From the NCBI RefSeq assembly GCF_027924905.1, contig NZ_AP027055.1, positions 2,294,001 to 2,358,000 of the forward strand: 64,000 bases of DNA, read 5' to 3'. Positions within the stretch are counted from its first letter, which is position 1, and each line of letters begins with the position of its first letter. Below, piece after piece: positions 38,613 to 56,067 of the stretch. The translations under genes were made by a program, and so were the position numbers. Under the pieces are notes generated by a model that ran no database searches, had not been told where the DNA came from, and worked only from the letters and a program-made list of their open reading frames with translations. The stretch is from Limnohabitans sp. INBF002 (GTDB lineage: Bacteria > Pseudomonadota > Gammaproteobacteria > Burkholderiales > Burkholderiaceae_C).

Positions 38613-39338
38613 TTACTCAGCTGCTTGATGCCGGGCGTCGCGTACACCATCACGAATTTCTTTAACCTTGGCCAAGAAACTCCAAAAACGCTTGGCATCT
38701 TCCTTGATGCTGTAGTTTGTTTTGGCATACTGATCGGCAACAAACTCGGTGACTCGGCTGTCGAGGTCACGCTTTGGCAAGCTCAGGAAGGCTTCTGTTT
38801 CTGAACCGTCACGCTCTATTTTTGCGCCGCCCTTGCGCGCAATTCGAATCATGGGGGCATTTTCACTCAGGGCATGGATGTACATCTGGTACACCTTTTC
38901 GTTGCGGGCATGAATCACTGCACGCTCAAACAAACGTGCGCCGTAACCACGACCACGTGCGTAGGCAGATACGGACACACCAAATTCGGAGCTAAATTCA
39001 CGTCCGGGATCTTTGATCAGCGCCAAATGCGCCATCGCAATGATCTCGAGATTGCTATTGAATATCCCGTAAATTTCATCACGGTCAAAATTCAGCCCCG
39101 CAACGTAGCGCTGTATGTGCTCGTCTGTGGCTGTATAGCCGAAGCGCAAATAACGGTCGTGCTCTGACAGCGCCAACAAATGCGCCAAAATTTGAGGCAC
39201 GTGCTCGATTCCCAACGGCGCGATTGGAATCAATACGCCGTCGGTTTTATGAAATTGCTCTTGCGATGCGCCAGTGAAGCGAAGCATTTGTCGCCCGCCC
39301 TCCAAGGTGGTTTTTGCAAGAGTGTGTACGAGTGCCAT
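38613..39338 (-). CDS. GNAT-family N-acetyltransferase
   Basis: This is a 241-residue protein. The acetyl-CoA-binding motif is SAYARGRGYGARLFERAVIHARNEKVYQMYIHALSENAPMIRIARKGGAKI, typical of GNAT. The N terminus (about 1-35) and a helical C-terminal tail (about 190-241) are extensions to the fold. The acceptor is unknown. It is transcribed away from the MBL-fold gene. Confidence 0.85.
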   Translation of the reverse strand: MALVHTLAKTTLEGGRQMLRFTGASQEQFHKTDGVLIPIAPLGIEHVPQILAHLLALSEHDRYLRFGYTATDEHIQRYVAGLNFDRDEIYGIFNSNLEIIAMAHLALIKDPGREFSSEFGVSVSAYARGRGYGARLFERAVIHARNEKVYQMYIHALSENAPMIRIARKGGAKIERDGSETEAFLSLPKRDLDSRVTEFVADQYAKTNYSIKEDAKRFWSFLAKVKEIRDGVRDARHQAAE

Positions 39339-39520
39339 GATGGAATTCTACGGGTTTTCCCTCATTCTTTCAGTTATCTGACGTCAATTAGGCGCGCGGC
39401 TCTAAACAGAGAAGTCGTGCATTTGTAACGTACGTCACAGCCAACGTGTTGCAGCGAGGCGGTAACTGTCAAAATGTTATCGAGAACGCTAATTTCTAAT
39501 ATTTGAGGACACGCACTTTC

Positions 39521-40435
39521 ATGCTCGCATTACCTTCCGGCGTTACTTTTTTCGAAAGAGGTTGGCTTTCGTCCAACAATGTGTTAATTCAGGATGAGGC
39601 TCAAGCCATCCTCGTTGACTCAGGTTACTGGACGCATGCTGAGCAGACTGCGGCGCTTGTGACAGCAGCCCTGAAACAGCAACCGCTCACCACGGTTATC
39701 AATACGCATTTGCACAGCGACCATTGCGGCGGAAATGCGCATCTGCAAGCATTGTTTCCTAAGCTTGAAACCTTGATACCACCTGGTCATGCAAGCTATG
39801 TTGACTCATGGGACTCGAATGCGCTAACTTACACGCCAACAGGTCAGTACTGTCCCCCATTTAAAAAGTCGGGCGTTCTTCGCGATGGTGACCATTTTTG
39901 TGTTGCAGGCAAAACATGGCGGATCCATGCTGCACCGGGTCATGACCCGCATTCAATCGTCCTCTTCAATGAAGAAGATCGTGTGTTGATCTCTGCCGAT
40001 GCACTTTGGGAGAATGGCTTTGGTGTTGTTTTTCCAGAAATTGAAGGACTATCAGCGTTCAATGAGGTCGAATCAACACTTCAAATCATTGAGCGACTTG
40101 CTCCAAAACTCGTACTCCCTGGTCACGGCGCGGCTTTCACCGACGTGACGGGCGCACTTGTACGTGCAAGAAGTCGCCTGGCGCAATTTCAAAATGCACC
40201 TGATAAGCACGCAAGCTACGCGGCCAAGGTTTTACTGAAGTTCAAGCTGCTTGAGTTACAAAAAGTCAAACTGAGTGACTATTGCATTTGGGCGCATTCT
40301 GCTGAATATCTGCACTTGCTGCATGCCATGTATTCAACAGGCATCAGTTTTGAGACTTGGTTTTTTGACTTGTGCCAGAGCCTAGAGACAAGCGGCGCAT
40401 GCACGATCAATGATGAATACATCATCAATCATTAA
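39521..40435 (+). CDS. Metallo-beta-lactamase-fold hydrolase
   Basis: This is a protein of 304 residues. The binuclear metal motif is TVINTHLHSDHCGGNAHL (HxHxDH); other ligand positions are APGHDPHSIVLF (His), LISADALWENG (Asp) and LVLPGHGAAF (late His). GAGGA lies about 11 nt before ATG 39521; an upstream TTG at 39503 is possible but less likely. Its lower GC and more A/T-ending codons than the genes to its left set it slightly apart. The substrate is not predictable. Confidence 0.88.
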   Translation: MLALPSGVTFFERGWLSSNNVLIQDEAQAILVDSGYWTHAEQTAALVTAALKQQPLTTVINTHLHSDHCGGNAHLQALFPKLETLIPPGHASYVDSWDSNALTYTPTGQYCPPFKKSGVLRDGDHFCVAGKTWRIHAAPGHDPHSIVLFNEEDRVLISADALWENGFGVVFPEIEGLSAFNEVESTLQIIERLAPKLVLPGHGAAFTDVTGALVRARSRLAQFQNAPDKHASYAAKVLLKFKLLELQKVKLSDYCIWAHSAEYLHLLHAMYSTGISFETWFFDLCQSLETSGACTINDEYIINH

Positions 40436-40460
40436 TTTAGAAATCTTAAATTTGAAAACC

Positions 40461-40500
40461 CAAAAACAAAAACCCCCACTCAATCGAGCGGGGGTTTCTG
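40461..40500 (-). terminator. Terminator of rRNA operon 1
   Basis: On the minus strand AAACCCCCGCTC/GAGTGGGGGTTT forms a strong stem followed by a T-run, 12 nt past the 5S gene. It is identical to the terminator at 46091. Confidence 0.93.
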
Positions 40501-40511
40501 AGGCTGTAATA

Positions 40512-40625
40512 GCCTGACGATGTCCTACTTTCACACGGGAACCCGCACTATCATCGGCGCTAAGTCGTTTCACTGTCCTGTTCGGGATGGGAAGGAGTGG
40601 TACCAACTTGCTATGGTCATCAGGC
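40512..40625 (-). rRNA. rrf: 5S ribosomal RNA (operon 1)
   Basis: The minus strand reads from GCCTGATGACCATAGCAAG through the CCCGAACAGG loop to GTAGGACATCGTCAGGC, about 114 nt, with complementary ends forming helix I. Confidence 0.95.
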
Positions 40626-40740
40626 ATAACTTGTTGTCACCTTGATCAAATCAAGGCAACGAATTCATAGAGCAATATCAGATTTATTTTGAATGCGTCA
40701 CTTGGCATAACTTCCTTGATCACATTGGATCAAAGTTATA

Positions 40741-43617
<2,877 letters not shown>

Positions 43618-43960
43618 TATAACTTTGACACCTCTTTCGAGATCAAAAATTGTTTTCAAGGACTGATTTGACAGGTCTCTCACCTGTCGCGTTATGCCGT
43701 AAATATGAATAATCCTTCAATATCGCTATTAAAGAACATTCGTCATTACTTGAAATCCAAACCAAAGTTTGAATATTCGTTTTGACGCAATCAAAAATGT
43801 TACTAGCGGCACGGTCTGCACTAAACCTTTACGAATGTGCAGTTTCCGCTAGTAACTCTGATATCTACTCTATGAATTTTTAATGAACAGCCTAGTTAAT
43901 CAATCAATATCGATCAACAACAAAGAAGCCTCAACAGAAGCTGCTTTGTTGTTGAATGAA
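43618..43960 (-). other. tRNA-Ala to 23S internal spacer (operon 1)
   Basis: This 343-bp AT-rich spacer has no gene. It holds a boxA-like TGTTCTTTAA on the minus strand (43729-43738), the usual Nus-factor antitermination signal. It also holds a long imperfect inverted repeat at about 43800-43854 (ACTAGCGG.../...CCGCTAGT), a likely RNase III processing stem. The second copy has the same spacer at 49242-49584. Confidence 0.75.
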
Positions 43961-44036
43961 TGGTGGAGGATGACGGGATCGAACCGACGACCCCCTGCTT
44001 GCAAAGCAGGTGCTCTCCCAGCTGAGCTAATCCCCC
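43961..44036 (-). tRNA. tRNA-Ala (TGC)
   Basis: This is a 76-nt tRNA with GGGGGAT acceptor, TGC anticodon (44001-44003), GGTTCGATCCC T arm and an encoded CCA, in the 16S-23S spacer. Confidence 0.97.
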
Positions 44037-44055
44037 AATGAATCACTTAGACGTT

Positions 44056-44132
44056 TGGTGGGTCTGGTTGGAATCGAACCAACGACCCCTGCGTTATCAA
44101 CACAGTGCTCTAACCAACTGAGCTACAGACCC
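44056..44132 (-). tRNA. tRNA-Ile (GAT)
   Basis: This is a 77-nt tRNA with GGGTCTG acceptor, GAT anticodon (44096-44098), GGTTCGATTCC T arm and an encoded CCA. It lies between 16S and tRNA-Ala. Confidence 0.97.
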
Positions 44133-44230
44133 AAGCCGGTCGCGACATCCTCAGTAAACCGAGTTAATCGACGACAACCTTCAAAACAACCGATAAGTGT
44201 GGACGTTCAATTTAGATTGCAGTTTTCCAG

Positions 44231-45765
<1,535 letters not shown>

Positions 45766-45993
45766 GATCTTGATATTTTTTTGATCTTTCGATCAACTCA
45801 TAAATTGGAATCGACGTGATTTTCTTTGACGAATTTCACATCTTTTTTACTTCATGAGCGTTTGTTAGCTAATTAAAGCTAAGTTCCTAAAGAACTTGGC
45901 AATCACCATCAAACGCCCACGCTTATCGGCTGTATGTTTTTAATGAACCACTCAACTACTTGAGCAACTACGCTGCGATCAGCGAAGCCTTGC
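45766..45993 (-). promoter_or_regulatory. rRNA leader, operon 1
   Basis: This is the transcribed leader between the promoter and 16S. It has a boxA-like GTTCTTTAGG (minus strand, 45886-45895) within a short hairpin (AAGTTC/GAACTT) and A/T-rich sequence near 16S that can pair for processing. It matches the leader at 51390-51617. Confidence 0.6.
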
Positions 45994-46023
45994 AGTATAG
46001 CACAATTAAGTGCCACTTTGCAA
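45994..46023 (-). promoter_or_regulatory. rRNA promoter, operon 1
   Basis: On the minus strand there is a -35 TTGCAA (46018-46023), an 18-bp spacer and a -10 TATACT (45994-45999), about 230 bp before 16S. The sequence upstream of the -10 is unique to this copy. Confidence 0.75.
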
Positions 46024-46088
46024 ATGTTTGGAGATTTTTCGTTAAGAAGAATCTCCAAACATCTCTATCCTTAGATAGAGAGCTTGGG
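46024..46088. other. Unique inter-operon spacer with two hairpins
   Basis: This is the only non-repeated DNA between the two rRNA units (46000-46088 in all). It has an 11-bp stem GTTTGGAGATT/AATCTCCAAAC (about 46026-46060) and a smaller stem CTCTATC/GATAGAG. They lie after the operon 2 terminator and before the operon 1 promoter, so may insulate the two transcripts. Confidence 0.6.
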
Positions 46089-46090
46089 AA

Positions 46091-46122
46091 CAAAAACCCC
46101 CACTCAATCGAGCGGGGGTTTC
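46091..46122 (-). terminator. Terminator of rRNA operon 2
   Basis: It has the same CCCCCGCTC/GAGTGGGGG stem and T-run as the terminator at 40461. It separates operon 2 from the downstream operon 1. Confidence 0.93.
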
Positions 46123-46135
46123 TGAGGCTGTAATA

Positions 46136-46249
46136 GCCTGACGATGTCCTACTTTCACACGGGAACCCGCACTATCATCGGCGCTAAGTCGTTTCACTGT
46201 CCTGTTCGGGATGGGAAGGAGTGGTACCAACTTGCTATGGTCATCAGGC
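46136..46249 (-). rRNA. rrf: 5S ribosomal RNA (operon 2)
   Basis: This is the counterpart of 40512-40625 at the fixed 5,624-bp offset; no difference seen. Confidence 0.95.
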
Positions 46250-46364
46250 ATAACTTGTTGTCACCTTGATCAAATCAAGGCAACGAATTCATAGAGCAAT
46301 ATCAGATTTATTTTGAATGCGTCACTTGGCATAACTTCCTTGATCACATTGGATCAAAGTTATA

Positions 46365-49241
<2,877 letters not shown>

Positions 49242-49584
49242 TATAACTTTGACACCTCTTTCGAGATCAAAAATTGTTTTCAAGGACTGATTTGACAGGT
49301 CTCTCACCTGTCGCGTTATGCCGTAAATATGAATAATCCTTCAATATCGCTATTAAAGAACATTCGTCATTACTTGAAATCCAAACCAAAGTTTGAATAT
49401 TCGTTTTGACGCAATCAAAAATGTTACTAGCGGCACGGTCTGCACTAAACCTTTACGAATGTGCAGTTTCCGCTAGTAACTCTGATATCTACTCTATGAA
49501 TTTTTAATGAACAGCCTAGTTAATCAATCAATATCGATCAACAACAAAGAAGCCTCAACAGAAGCTGCTTTGTTGTTGAATGAA
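49242..49584 (-). other. tRNA-Ala to 23S internal spacer (operon 2)
   Basis: It matches the operon 1 spacer, including the boxA-like site (49353-49362) and the processing stem (about 49424-49478). No gene. Confidence 0.75.
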
Positions 49585-49660
49585 TGGTGGAGGATGACGG
49601 GATCGAACCGACGACCCCCTGCTTGCAAAGCAGGTGCTCTCCCAGCTGAGCTAATCCCCC
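49585..49660 (-). tRNA. tRNA-Ala (TGC), operon 2
   Basis: Same sequence as 43961-44036, with anticodon TGC and encoded CCA. Confidence 0.97.
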
Positions 49661-49679
49661 AATGAATCACTTAGACGTT

Positions 49680-49756
49680 TGGTGGGTCTGGTTGGAATCG
49701 AACCAACGACCCCTGCGTTATCAACACAGTGCTCTAACCAACTGAGCTACAGACCC
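49680..49756 (-). tRNA. tRNA-Ile (GAT), operon 2
   Basis: Same sequence as 44056-44132, with anticodon GAT and encoded CCA. Confidence 0.97.
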
Positions 49757-49854
49757 AAGCCGGTCGCGACATCCTCAGTAAACCGAGTTAATCGACGACA
49801 ACCTTCAAAACAACCGATAAGTGTGGACGTTCAATTTAGATTGCAGTTTTCCAG

Positions 49855-51389
<1,535 letters not shown>

Positions 51390-51617
51390 GATCTTGATAT
51401 TTTTTTGATCTTTCGATCAACTCATAAATTGGAATCGACGTGATTTTCTTTGACGAATTTCACATCTTTTTTACTTCATGAGCGTTTGTTAGCTAATTAA
51501 AGCTAAGTTCCTAAAGAACTTGGCAATCACCATCAAACGCCCACGCTTATCGGCTGTATGTTTTTAATGAACCACTCAACTACTTGAGCAACTACGCTGC
51601 GATCAGCGAAGCCTTGC

Positions 51618-51760
51618 AGTATACATCGGATTTTTGAACATTTCGAAGAAATTTTAAAAAATCTTTTCTGCCACCTCCGCCAACATTGTCTCGGGTAAAC
51701 CCTCAACAGTTCTCATCAGCGGAGCCCGTCAGTATAGCACTACTTTTTGGCTTCGCGCAA
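51618..51760 (-). promoter_or_regulatory. Promoter region of rRNA operon 2 (two -10 elements)
   Basis: The minus strand has TATACT twice. The distal one (51731-51736) has -35 TTGCGC (51755-51760) with an 18-bp spacer, the same geometry as the operon 1 promoter. The proximal one (51618-51623) is at the place equivalent to the operon 1 -10 but has a poor -35. This may be a P1/P2 pair. Confidence 0.65.
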
Positions 51761-51862
51761 CTATCTTGAAAAAAGTTCGCAATCAGCTCTTCGCGCCTCG
51801 TTTCTACAAAGCCTGGCTTTGTCTAGATAGAAGCCGCCCAAGGGCGCCCTTGATAATGGGGC

Positions 51863-53755
51863 ATGTCTTTAATTACTCTACAGAACGCCCAACTCGCTTT
51901 TGGGCACGTCGCTCTCCTTGATCACGCAGAGTTCTCCCTTGAAACCGCTGAGCGCGTAGGCCTGATCGGCCGCAATGGCGCTGGCAAATCCTCATTACTG
52001 CGCATCTTGGGCGGACTAGAAAAGCCTGACGATGGTGACTTACGTGTCCAGCAGGGCTTGCGCGTGACCTATGTGGCCCAAGAGCCTCAACTAGATAGCA
52101 ACGCCTCTGTCTTTGAATCCGTGAGTGCGGGCTTGGCGCGCGTCATCCACCTGATTGATCAGTACTCGGCTGGTGAGGGTGATCTCACAGCCATGCAAAA
52201 CGAGATTGAACTCTTTGACGGCTGGAACTGGGAACAACGCGTGCAAGAAACATTGCACCGCTTGCACCTTGACCCCGATGCCCGCATCAGTGCACTCTCT
52301 GGGGGCACGCTCAAACGCGTCGCACTCGCACAAGCCTTGGTGACATCACCGGACGTGCTCTTACTCGACGAGCCTACCAACCACTTGGACCTCGACAGCA
52401 TCGAGTGGCTGGAGCAGCTTTTGATTGATTTCAAGGGCAGCATCATCACCATCACGCATGACCGATCGTTCTTGGATAAGGTCGCCACACGCATTGTGGA
52501 ACTGGACCGCGGTCATTTGTTGACTTACCCCGGGAACTTCTCGCAGTACCAATTGCAAAAAGAAGAACAAGCCGCCCAAGAAGCGGTGATCAACGCCAAA
52601 GCCGACAAACTGCTGGCTGGTGAAGAAGTGTGGATTCGCAAAGGCGTAGAAGCGCGCCGCACACGCAGCCAAAGCCGCATTGGACGCCTAGAAGCTTTGC
52701 GCAGCCAGCGGGAAGCGCGCCGCGAAGCCGTCGGCCGTGTGAAGCTAGACGTCGCCAGCGGCGCCCCCACAGGCAAGATCGTGGCCGAACTCACCGAGGT
52801 GGACAAAGCCTTTGGCGGCAAGGTGATTACCAAAAACTTCTCGGCGACCTTCTTGCGCGGTGACAAGATTGGCTTGATCGGCCCGAACGGCGCAGGCAAA
52901 TCAACGCTGTTGAAAATGATCTTGGGCGAGCTTGAGGCCGACAGCGGCAAGATCCGCCAAGGCGCGAATCTGCAAGTGGCGTACTTTGACCAAATGCGCA
53001 ACGCGCTAGACATGGACGCCTCACTCGAAGACTTCATCAGCCCAGGCAGCGAGTGGATTGAAATTGGCACCCAGCGCAAACACGTCAAAAGCTACTTGGA
53101 CGACTTCTTGTTCTCACCCGCTCGCGCCACATCGCCTGTGCGCTCGCTGTCTGGCGGTGAGCGCAACCGCTTGCTGCTCGCTCGTTTGTTTGCACGCCCA
53201 GCCAACGTCCTGGTCCTGGACGAACCCACCAACGACTTAGACATCGACACGCTGGAACTACTCGAAGAGTTGCTGCAAAAGTATGACGGCACCGTGTTCA
53301 TCGTCAGCCATGACCGCACCTTCCTCGACAACGTGGCCACCAGCACTTTGGTGTTTGAAGCCACAGAGGACAACCCCGGTTTCTGGCGCGAATACGAAGG
53401 CGGCGTGCAAGATTGGCTCATCCAGTCAGAGCGCGCCCGCAGCCTCGCCCCTCAAACCAAAGTTTCCGCACCCGTAGTGGCCAAAGCGACGGCCGCAGAA
53501 GCGCCCAAGCCTGCAGCCCCTGCCGCAAAGACGCGCAAGCTCAGCTACAAAGAGCAACGCGAACTGGAGGCACTGCCGGCACTGATTGCATCGCTCGAAG
53601 CGGAGCAAAAAGAAACCCAAGCCGCCCTCAGCGACAACAGCCTGTACGCCAGCGACCCCGCCAAAGTCGCGCAAATTCACAAACGCGACACTGAAATTGA
53701 AGACGCACTGATGACAGCCCTTGAACGCTGGGAGCAACTATCCTCACCGGCATGA
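51863..53755 (+). CDS. uup: ABC-F ATPase Uup
   Basis: This is a soluble ATPase with two ABC domains and no membrane part. Walker A motifs are near 36 (GRNGAGKSS) and 339 (GPNGAGKST). The signatures are LSGGTLKRVALAQ and LSGGERNRLLLAR, with LLLDEPTNHLDL and LVLDEPTNDLDI as Walker B. The linker between domains (about 235-300) is helical and basic. A C-terminal coiled coil (about 565-630) marks Uup rather than EttA or YheS; in E. coli Uup affects transposon excision and ribosome function. It is coupled to the LysE-type gene by a 4-nt overlap. Confidence 0.94.
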   Translation: MSLITLQNAQLAFGHVALLDHAEFSLETAERVGLIGRNGAGKSSLLRILGGLEKPDDGDLRVQQGLRVTYVAQEPQLDSNASVFESVSAGLARVIHLIDQYSAGEGDLTAMQNEIELFDGWNWEQRVQETLHRLHLDPDARISALSGGTLKRVALAQALVTSPDVLLLDEPTNHLDLDSIEWLEQLLIDFKGSIITITHDRSFLDKVATRIVELDRGHLLTYPGNFSQYQLQKEEQAAQEAVINAKADKLLAGEEVWIRKGVEARRTRSQSRIGRLEALRSQREARREAVGRVKLDVASGAPTGKIVAELTEVDKAFGGKVITKNFSATFLRGDKIGLIGPNGAGKSTLLKMILGELEADSGKIRQGANLQVAYFDQMRNALDMDASLEDFISPGSEWIEIGTQRKHVKSYLDDFLFSPARATSPVRSLSGGERNRLLLARLFARPANVLVLDEPTNDLDIDTLELLEELLQKYDGTVFIVSHDRTFLDNVATSTLVFEATEDNPGFWREYEGGVQDWLIQSERARSLAPQTKVSAPVVAKATAAEAPKPAAPAAKTRKLSYKEQRELEALPALIASLEAEQKETQAALSDNSLYASDPAKVAQIHKRDTEIEDALMTALERWEQLSSPA

Positions 53756-54375
53756 GCAGCGCTGAACTCTTTGCCCTGATTGCCCTCGCTACCGTGGGCA
53801 CCTTCACCCCCGGCCCCAACACCGCACTGTCCGCCACGCTTGCGGCGAACCATGGCTTGCGACGTGCGCTGCCTTTTGTGTGCGCCGTGCCTGCGGGCTG
53901 GGGTGTTTTACTCGTCCTCAACGCAGCCGGCTTAGGCGCACTGGTGCTGGGCTTTCCACCGCTGCGTTGGGGTCTGCTGGCAGCCGGCGTGTTGTATTTG
54001 CTGTGGCTCGCTTGGAAACTCGCCAGCACGCAGCGCTTGAGCGATGCGGCACAAGGCCCCATCGTGGGTTTCAAGCAAGGCGTGATGCTTCAGTTCATCA
54101 ACATCAAAGCCTGGTTCTTGGCCATGTCAGTGGTGAGCGGCTGGGTCATCGGCCACGACGACACCCCCGCACGTCTGCTGGAAACATTGCCCCTCTTCAT
54201 GTTCTTTGGCCTCGCCAGCAACTTCACCTATGCATGGATAGGCGCCAGCTTGCGCCACTGGCTGCGCGGCCCAAATGACACCGCGCAGCGCCTGCAATGG
54301 TTCAACCGACTGATGGCCTTGGCGCTCTTAGGCACGGTCGTGTGGATGGTGCGGCCGGCGCTGCAAACACTCTAA
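53752..54375 (+). CDS. LysE/RhtB-family amino acid exporter
   Basis: This is a 207-residue inner-membrane protein with about six spans. The family motif near the N terminus is GTFTPGPNTALSATLAANHGLRRALP. FKQGVMLQFINIKAWFLAMSVVSGW marks the middle. The family exports amino acids or homoserine lactones; the specific substrate is unknown. Confidence 0.92.
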   Translation: MSSAELFALIALATVGTFTPGPNTALSATLAANHGLRRALPFVCAVPAGWGVLLVLNAAGLGALVLGFPPLRWGLLAAGVLYLLWLAWKLASTQRLSDAAQGPIVGFKQGVMLQFINIKAWFLAMSVVSGWVIGHDDTPARLLETLPLFMFFGLASNFTYAWIGASLRHWLRGPNDTAQRLQWFNRLMALALLGTVVWMVRPALQTL

Positions 54376-54479
54376 ATACGGGCCGCACGCGCTGCCGCAC
54401 AGGTGACTGCGGGTCTCAGTCGTGACTGTTTGTCTTGCCATTCGTCTTCAGAATGAACGCAAACAACCCACATCACACC

Positions 54480-55148
54480 ATGGGACAACTCTATTTAGTG
54501 CGACACGGGCAAGCCTCGTTGGGCGCCGCCGATTACGACCAACTCAGCCCTTTGGGCCTGCAGCAAAGCCATCGCCTCGGCGAGCATTGGCAAGCGCAAG
54601 GCCTCACGTTTGATGCCGTCATCACCGGCGCACTCAAGCGCCATGCACAAACCTTGGCAGGTATTCAACAAGGCATGGGAACACGGCATGAAGCACGGGT
54701 TTGGCCAGGCCTGAACGAATACGACAGCGAAGCCCTCATCCGCGCCATTCAACCGGGCGAGCTGGTGAAACCCACCACGCCAGAGGGCTACAAACAGCAT
54801 TTCCGCTTGCTACGCGATGGCCTCACACAATGGATGGCCGGCGTGGTCAGCCCACAGGGCATGCCCAGCTACACCGAGTTTGCAAAAGGCGTCACGTCAG
54901 CCCTCGATCACATTCGCCAACAGCACGAGGGGAATGTTTTGCTTGTGTCCAGCGGCGGCCCCATTGCCACAGCCGTGGCGCATGTGCTGCGCGTCAGCCC
55001 TGAAACCAGCATCGAGCTGAACATGCGGCTTCGCAACAGCGCGGTGAGCGAATTCAGCTTCAACGCCAAACGTCACAGCCTGATCGCCTTCAACAGCGTG
55101 CCGCACTTAGAAACGCCCAGCCACAAAGAGTGGGTGACGTTCGCCTGA
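54480..55148 (+). CDS. Histidine phosphatase superfamily protein
   Basis: This is a phosphoglycerate-mutase-like phosphatase of 222 residues from ATG 54480. The catalytic motif is LYLVRHGQASLG; the second His is in VLLVSSGGPIATAV as a variant in which Gly-Gly replaces the common GHG/HGG. The frame opens at 54435 and has another Met at 54453; 54480 was taken because MGQLYLVRHGQ is the family start. No clear ribosome site is seen for any of the three. Confidence 0.85.
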   Translation: MGQLYLVRHGQASLGAADYDQLSPLGLQQSHRLGEHWQAQGLTFDAVITGALKRHAQTLAGIQQGMGTRHEARVWPGLNEYDSEALIRAIQPGELVKPTTPEGYKQHFRLLRDGLTQWMAGVVSPQGMPSYTEFAKGVTSALDHIRQQHEGNVLLVSSGGPIATAVAHVLRVSPETSIELNMRLRNSAVSEFSFNAKRHSLIAFNSVPHLETPSHKEWVTFA

Positions 55149-55160
55149 AGGCTGAAATAT

Positions 55161-56003
55161 TTAAACGCGCACCGTGCTGAGCGGCAGCGCCACCAGCTCT
55201 TGCAGCAGCAGCGCCAGCTGCTCGCCCGCGCTGTGCACCAGCGCTTCGCCTTTCGCCGCAGTGGCCGCAGCAGCATTGCCCGCGGCACCTTGGGGGTTGT
55301 AGTCCTGCATGTGCCAGCCGAGCTTGGCGCTTTTGCCATTGCCCAAGACCGGGTAGTGTTTGGCCCGGTCTTGCGACGTGGAAGCAAAGTTTTGAGCCTC
55401 CGCCATGTTCACGCAATCGGGCGCCAGCGCCCGCATCATGGACGTTTCCATGTCACCCGCGTGGATGCCAAAGCGGTGTTCATCCGCCGAGAACTGCCCC
55501 ATCACGGCCGCATCCAAGGGCAAGTTGTACCAACTGCTGCTGTAAACAATCAGGCCATGCTGGGCACGCAGCTCGCGCGCCACCACATCCATCAGCCCCA
55601 CATTGCCGCCGTGGGCGTTGAACATCAGCAGCTTCTTCACACCCGCACGCGCCACCGAGGCACCGATGTCGCACCAGAGTTGGATCAAGGTTTGTGGCGA
55701 CAGATGCAGCGTGCCAGCAAAGGCCGTGTGCTCGGTACTCAGGCCGAGCGTCTGCGTGGGCAACACCAGCACAGGGTCTGTGGCAGCCAAGTGCGTCAAT
55801 GCAGCGTTCACTACACCATCGACCAACACCGTGTCCACCGACAGGGGCAAATGCGGCCCATGTTGCTCGGTCGCACCCAGAGGCAAGACGGCCACGGTAC
55901 GCGCGGGGTCGAGGGCCACAAAGTCACGGGTGTTGAGTTCGGCCCAACGGTGTGATGCCAAAGCGGGGAAGGGGGTGCTGGTGTGCGCAGTCATGAGCGC
56001 CAT
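55161..56003 (-). CDS. Creatininase-family amidohydrolase
   Basis: This metal-dependent hydrolase has about 281 residues. Metal ligands lie in LPLGATEQHGPHLPLSVDT (Glu, His, Asp), FNAHGGNVGLMD and GIHAGDMETSMM (His, Glu). The frame reaches 56069, but that start would overlap the divergent reductase gene; ATG 56003 or 55994 is more likely. Family reactions include creatinine hydrolysis and formamide cleavage in cofactor pathways, and the substrate here is unknown. Confidence 0.87.
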   Translation of the reverse strand: MALMTAHTSTPFPALASHRWAELNTRDFVALDPARTVAVLPLGATEQHGPHLPLSVDTVLVDGVVNAALTHLAATDPVLVLPTQTLGLSTEHTAFAGTLHLSPQTLIQLWCDIGASVARAGVKKLLMFNAHGGNVGLMDVVARELRAQHGLIVYSSSWYNLPLDAAVMGQFSADEHRFGIHAGDMETSMMRALAPDCVNMAEAQNFASTSQDRAKHYPVLGNGKSAKLGWHMQDYNPQGAAGNAAAATAAKGEALVHSAGEQLALLLQELVALPLSTVRV

Positions 56004-56067
56004 CTTACTTTCCTGCCATGGCTTGGGCTTTACACGCGGGCGGCTGTAGCTCGGTAACATCTGGCGC

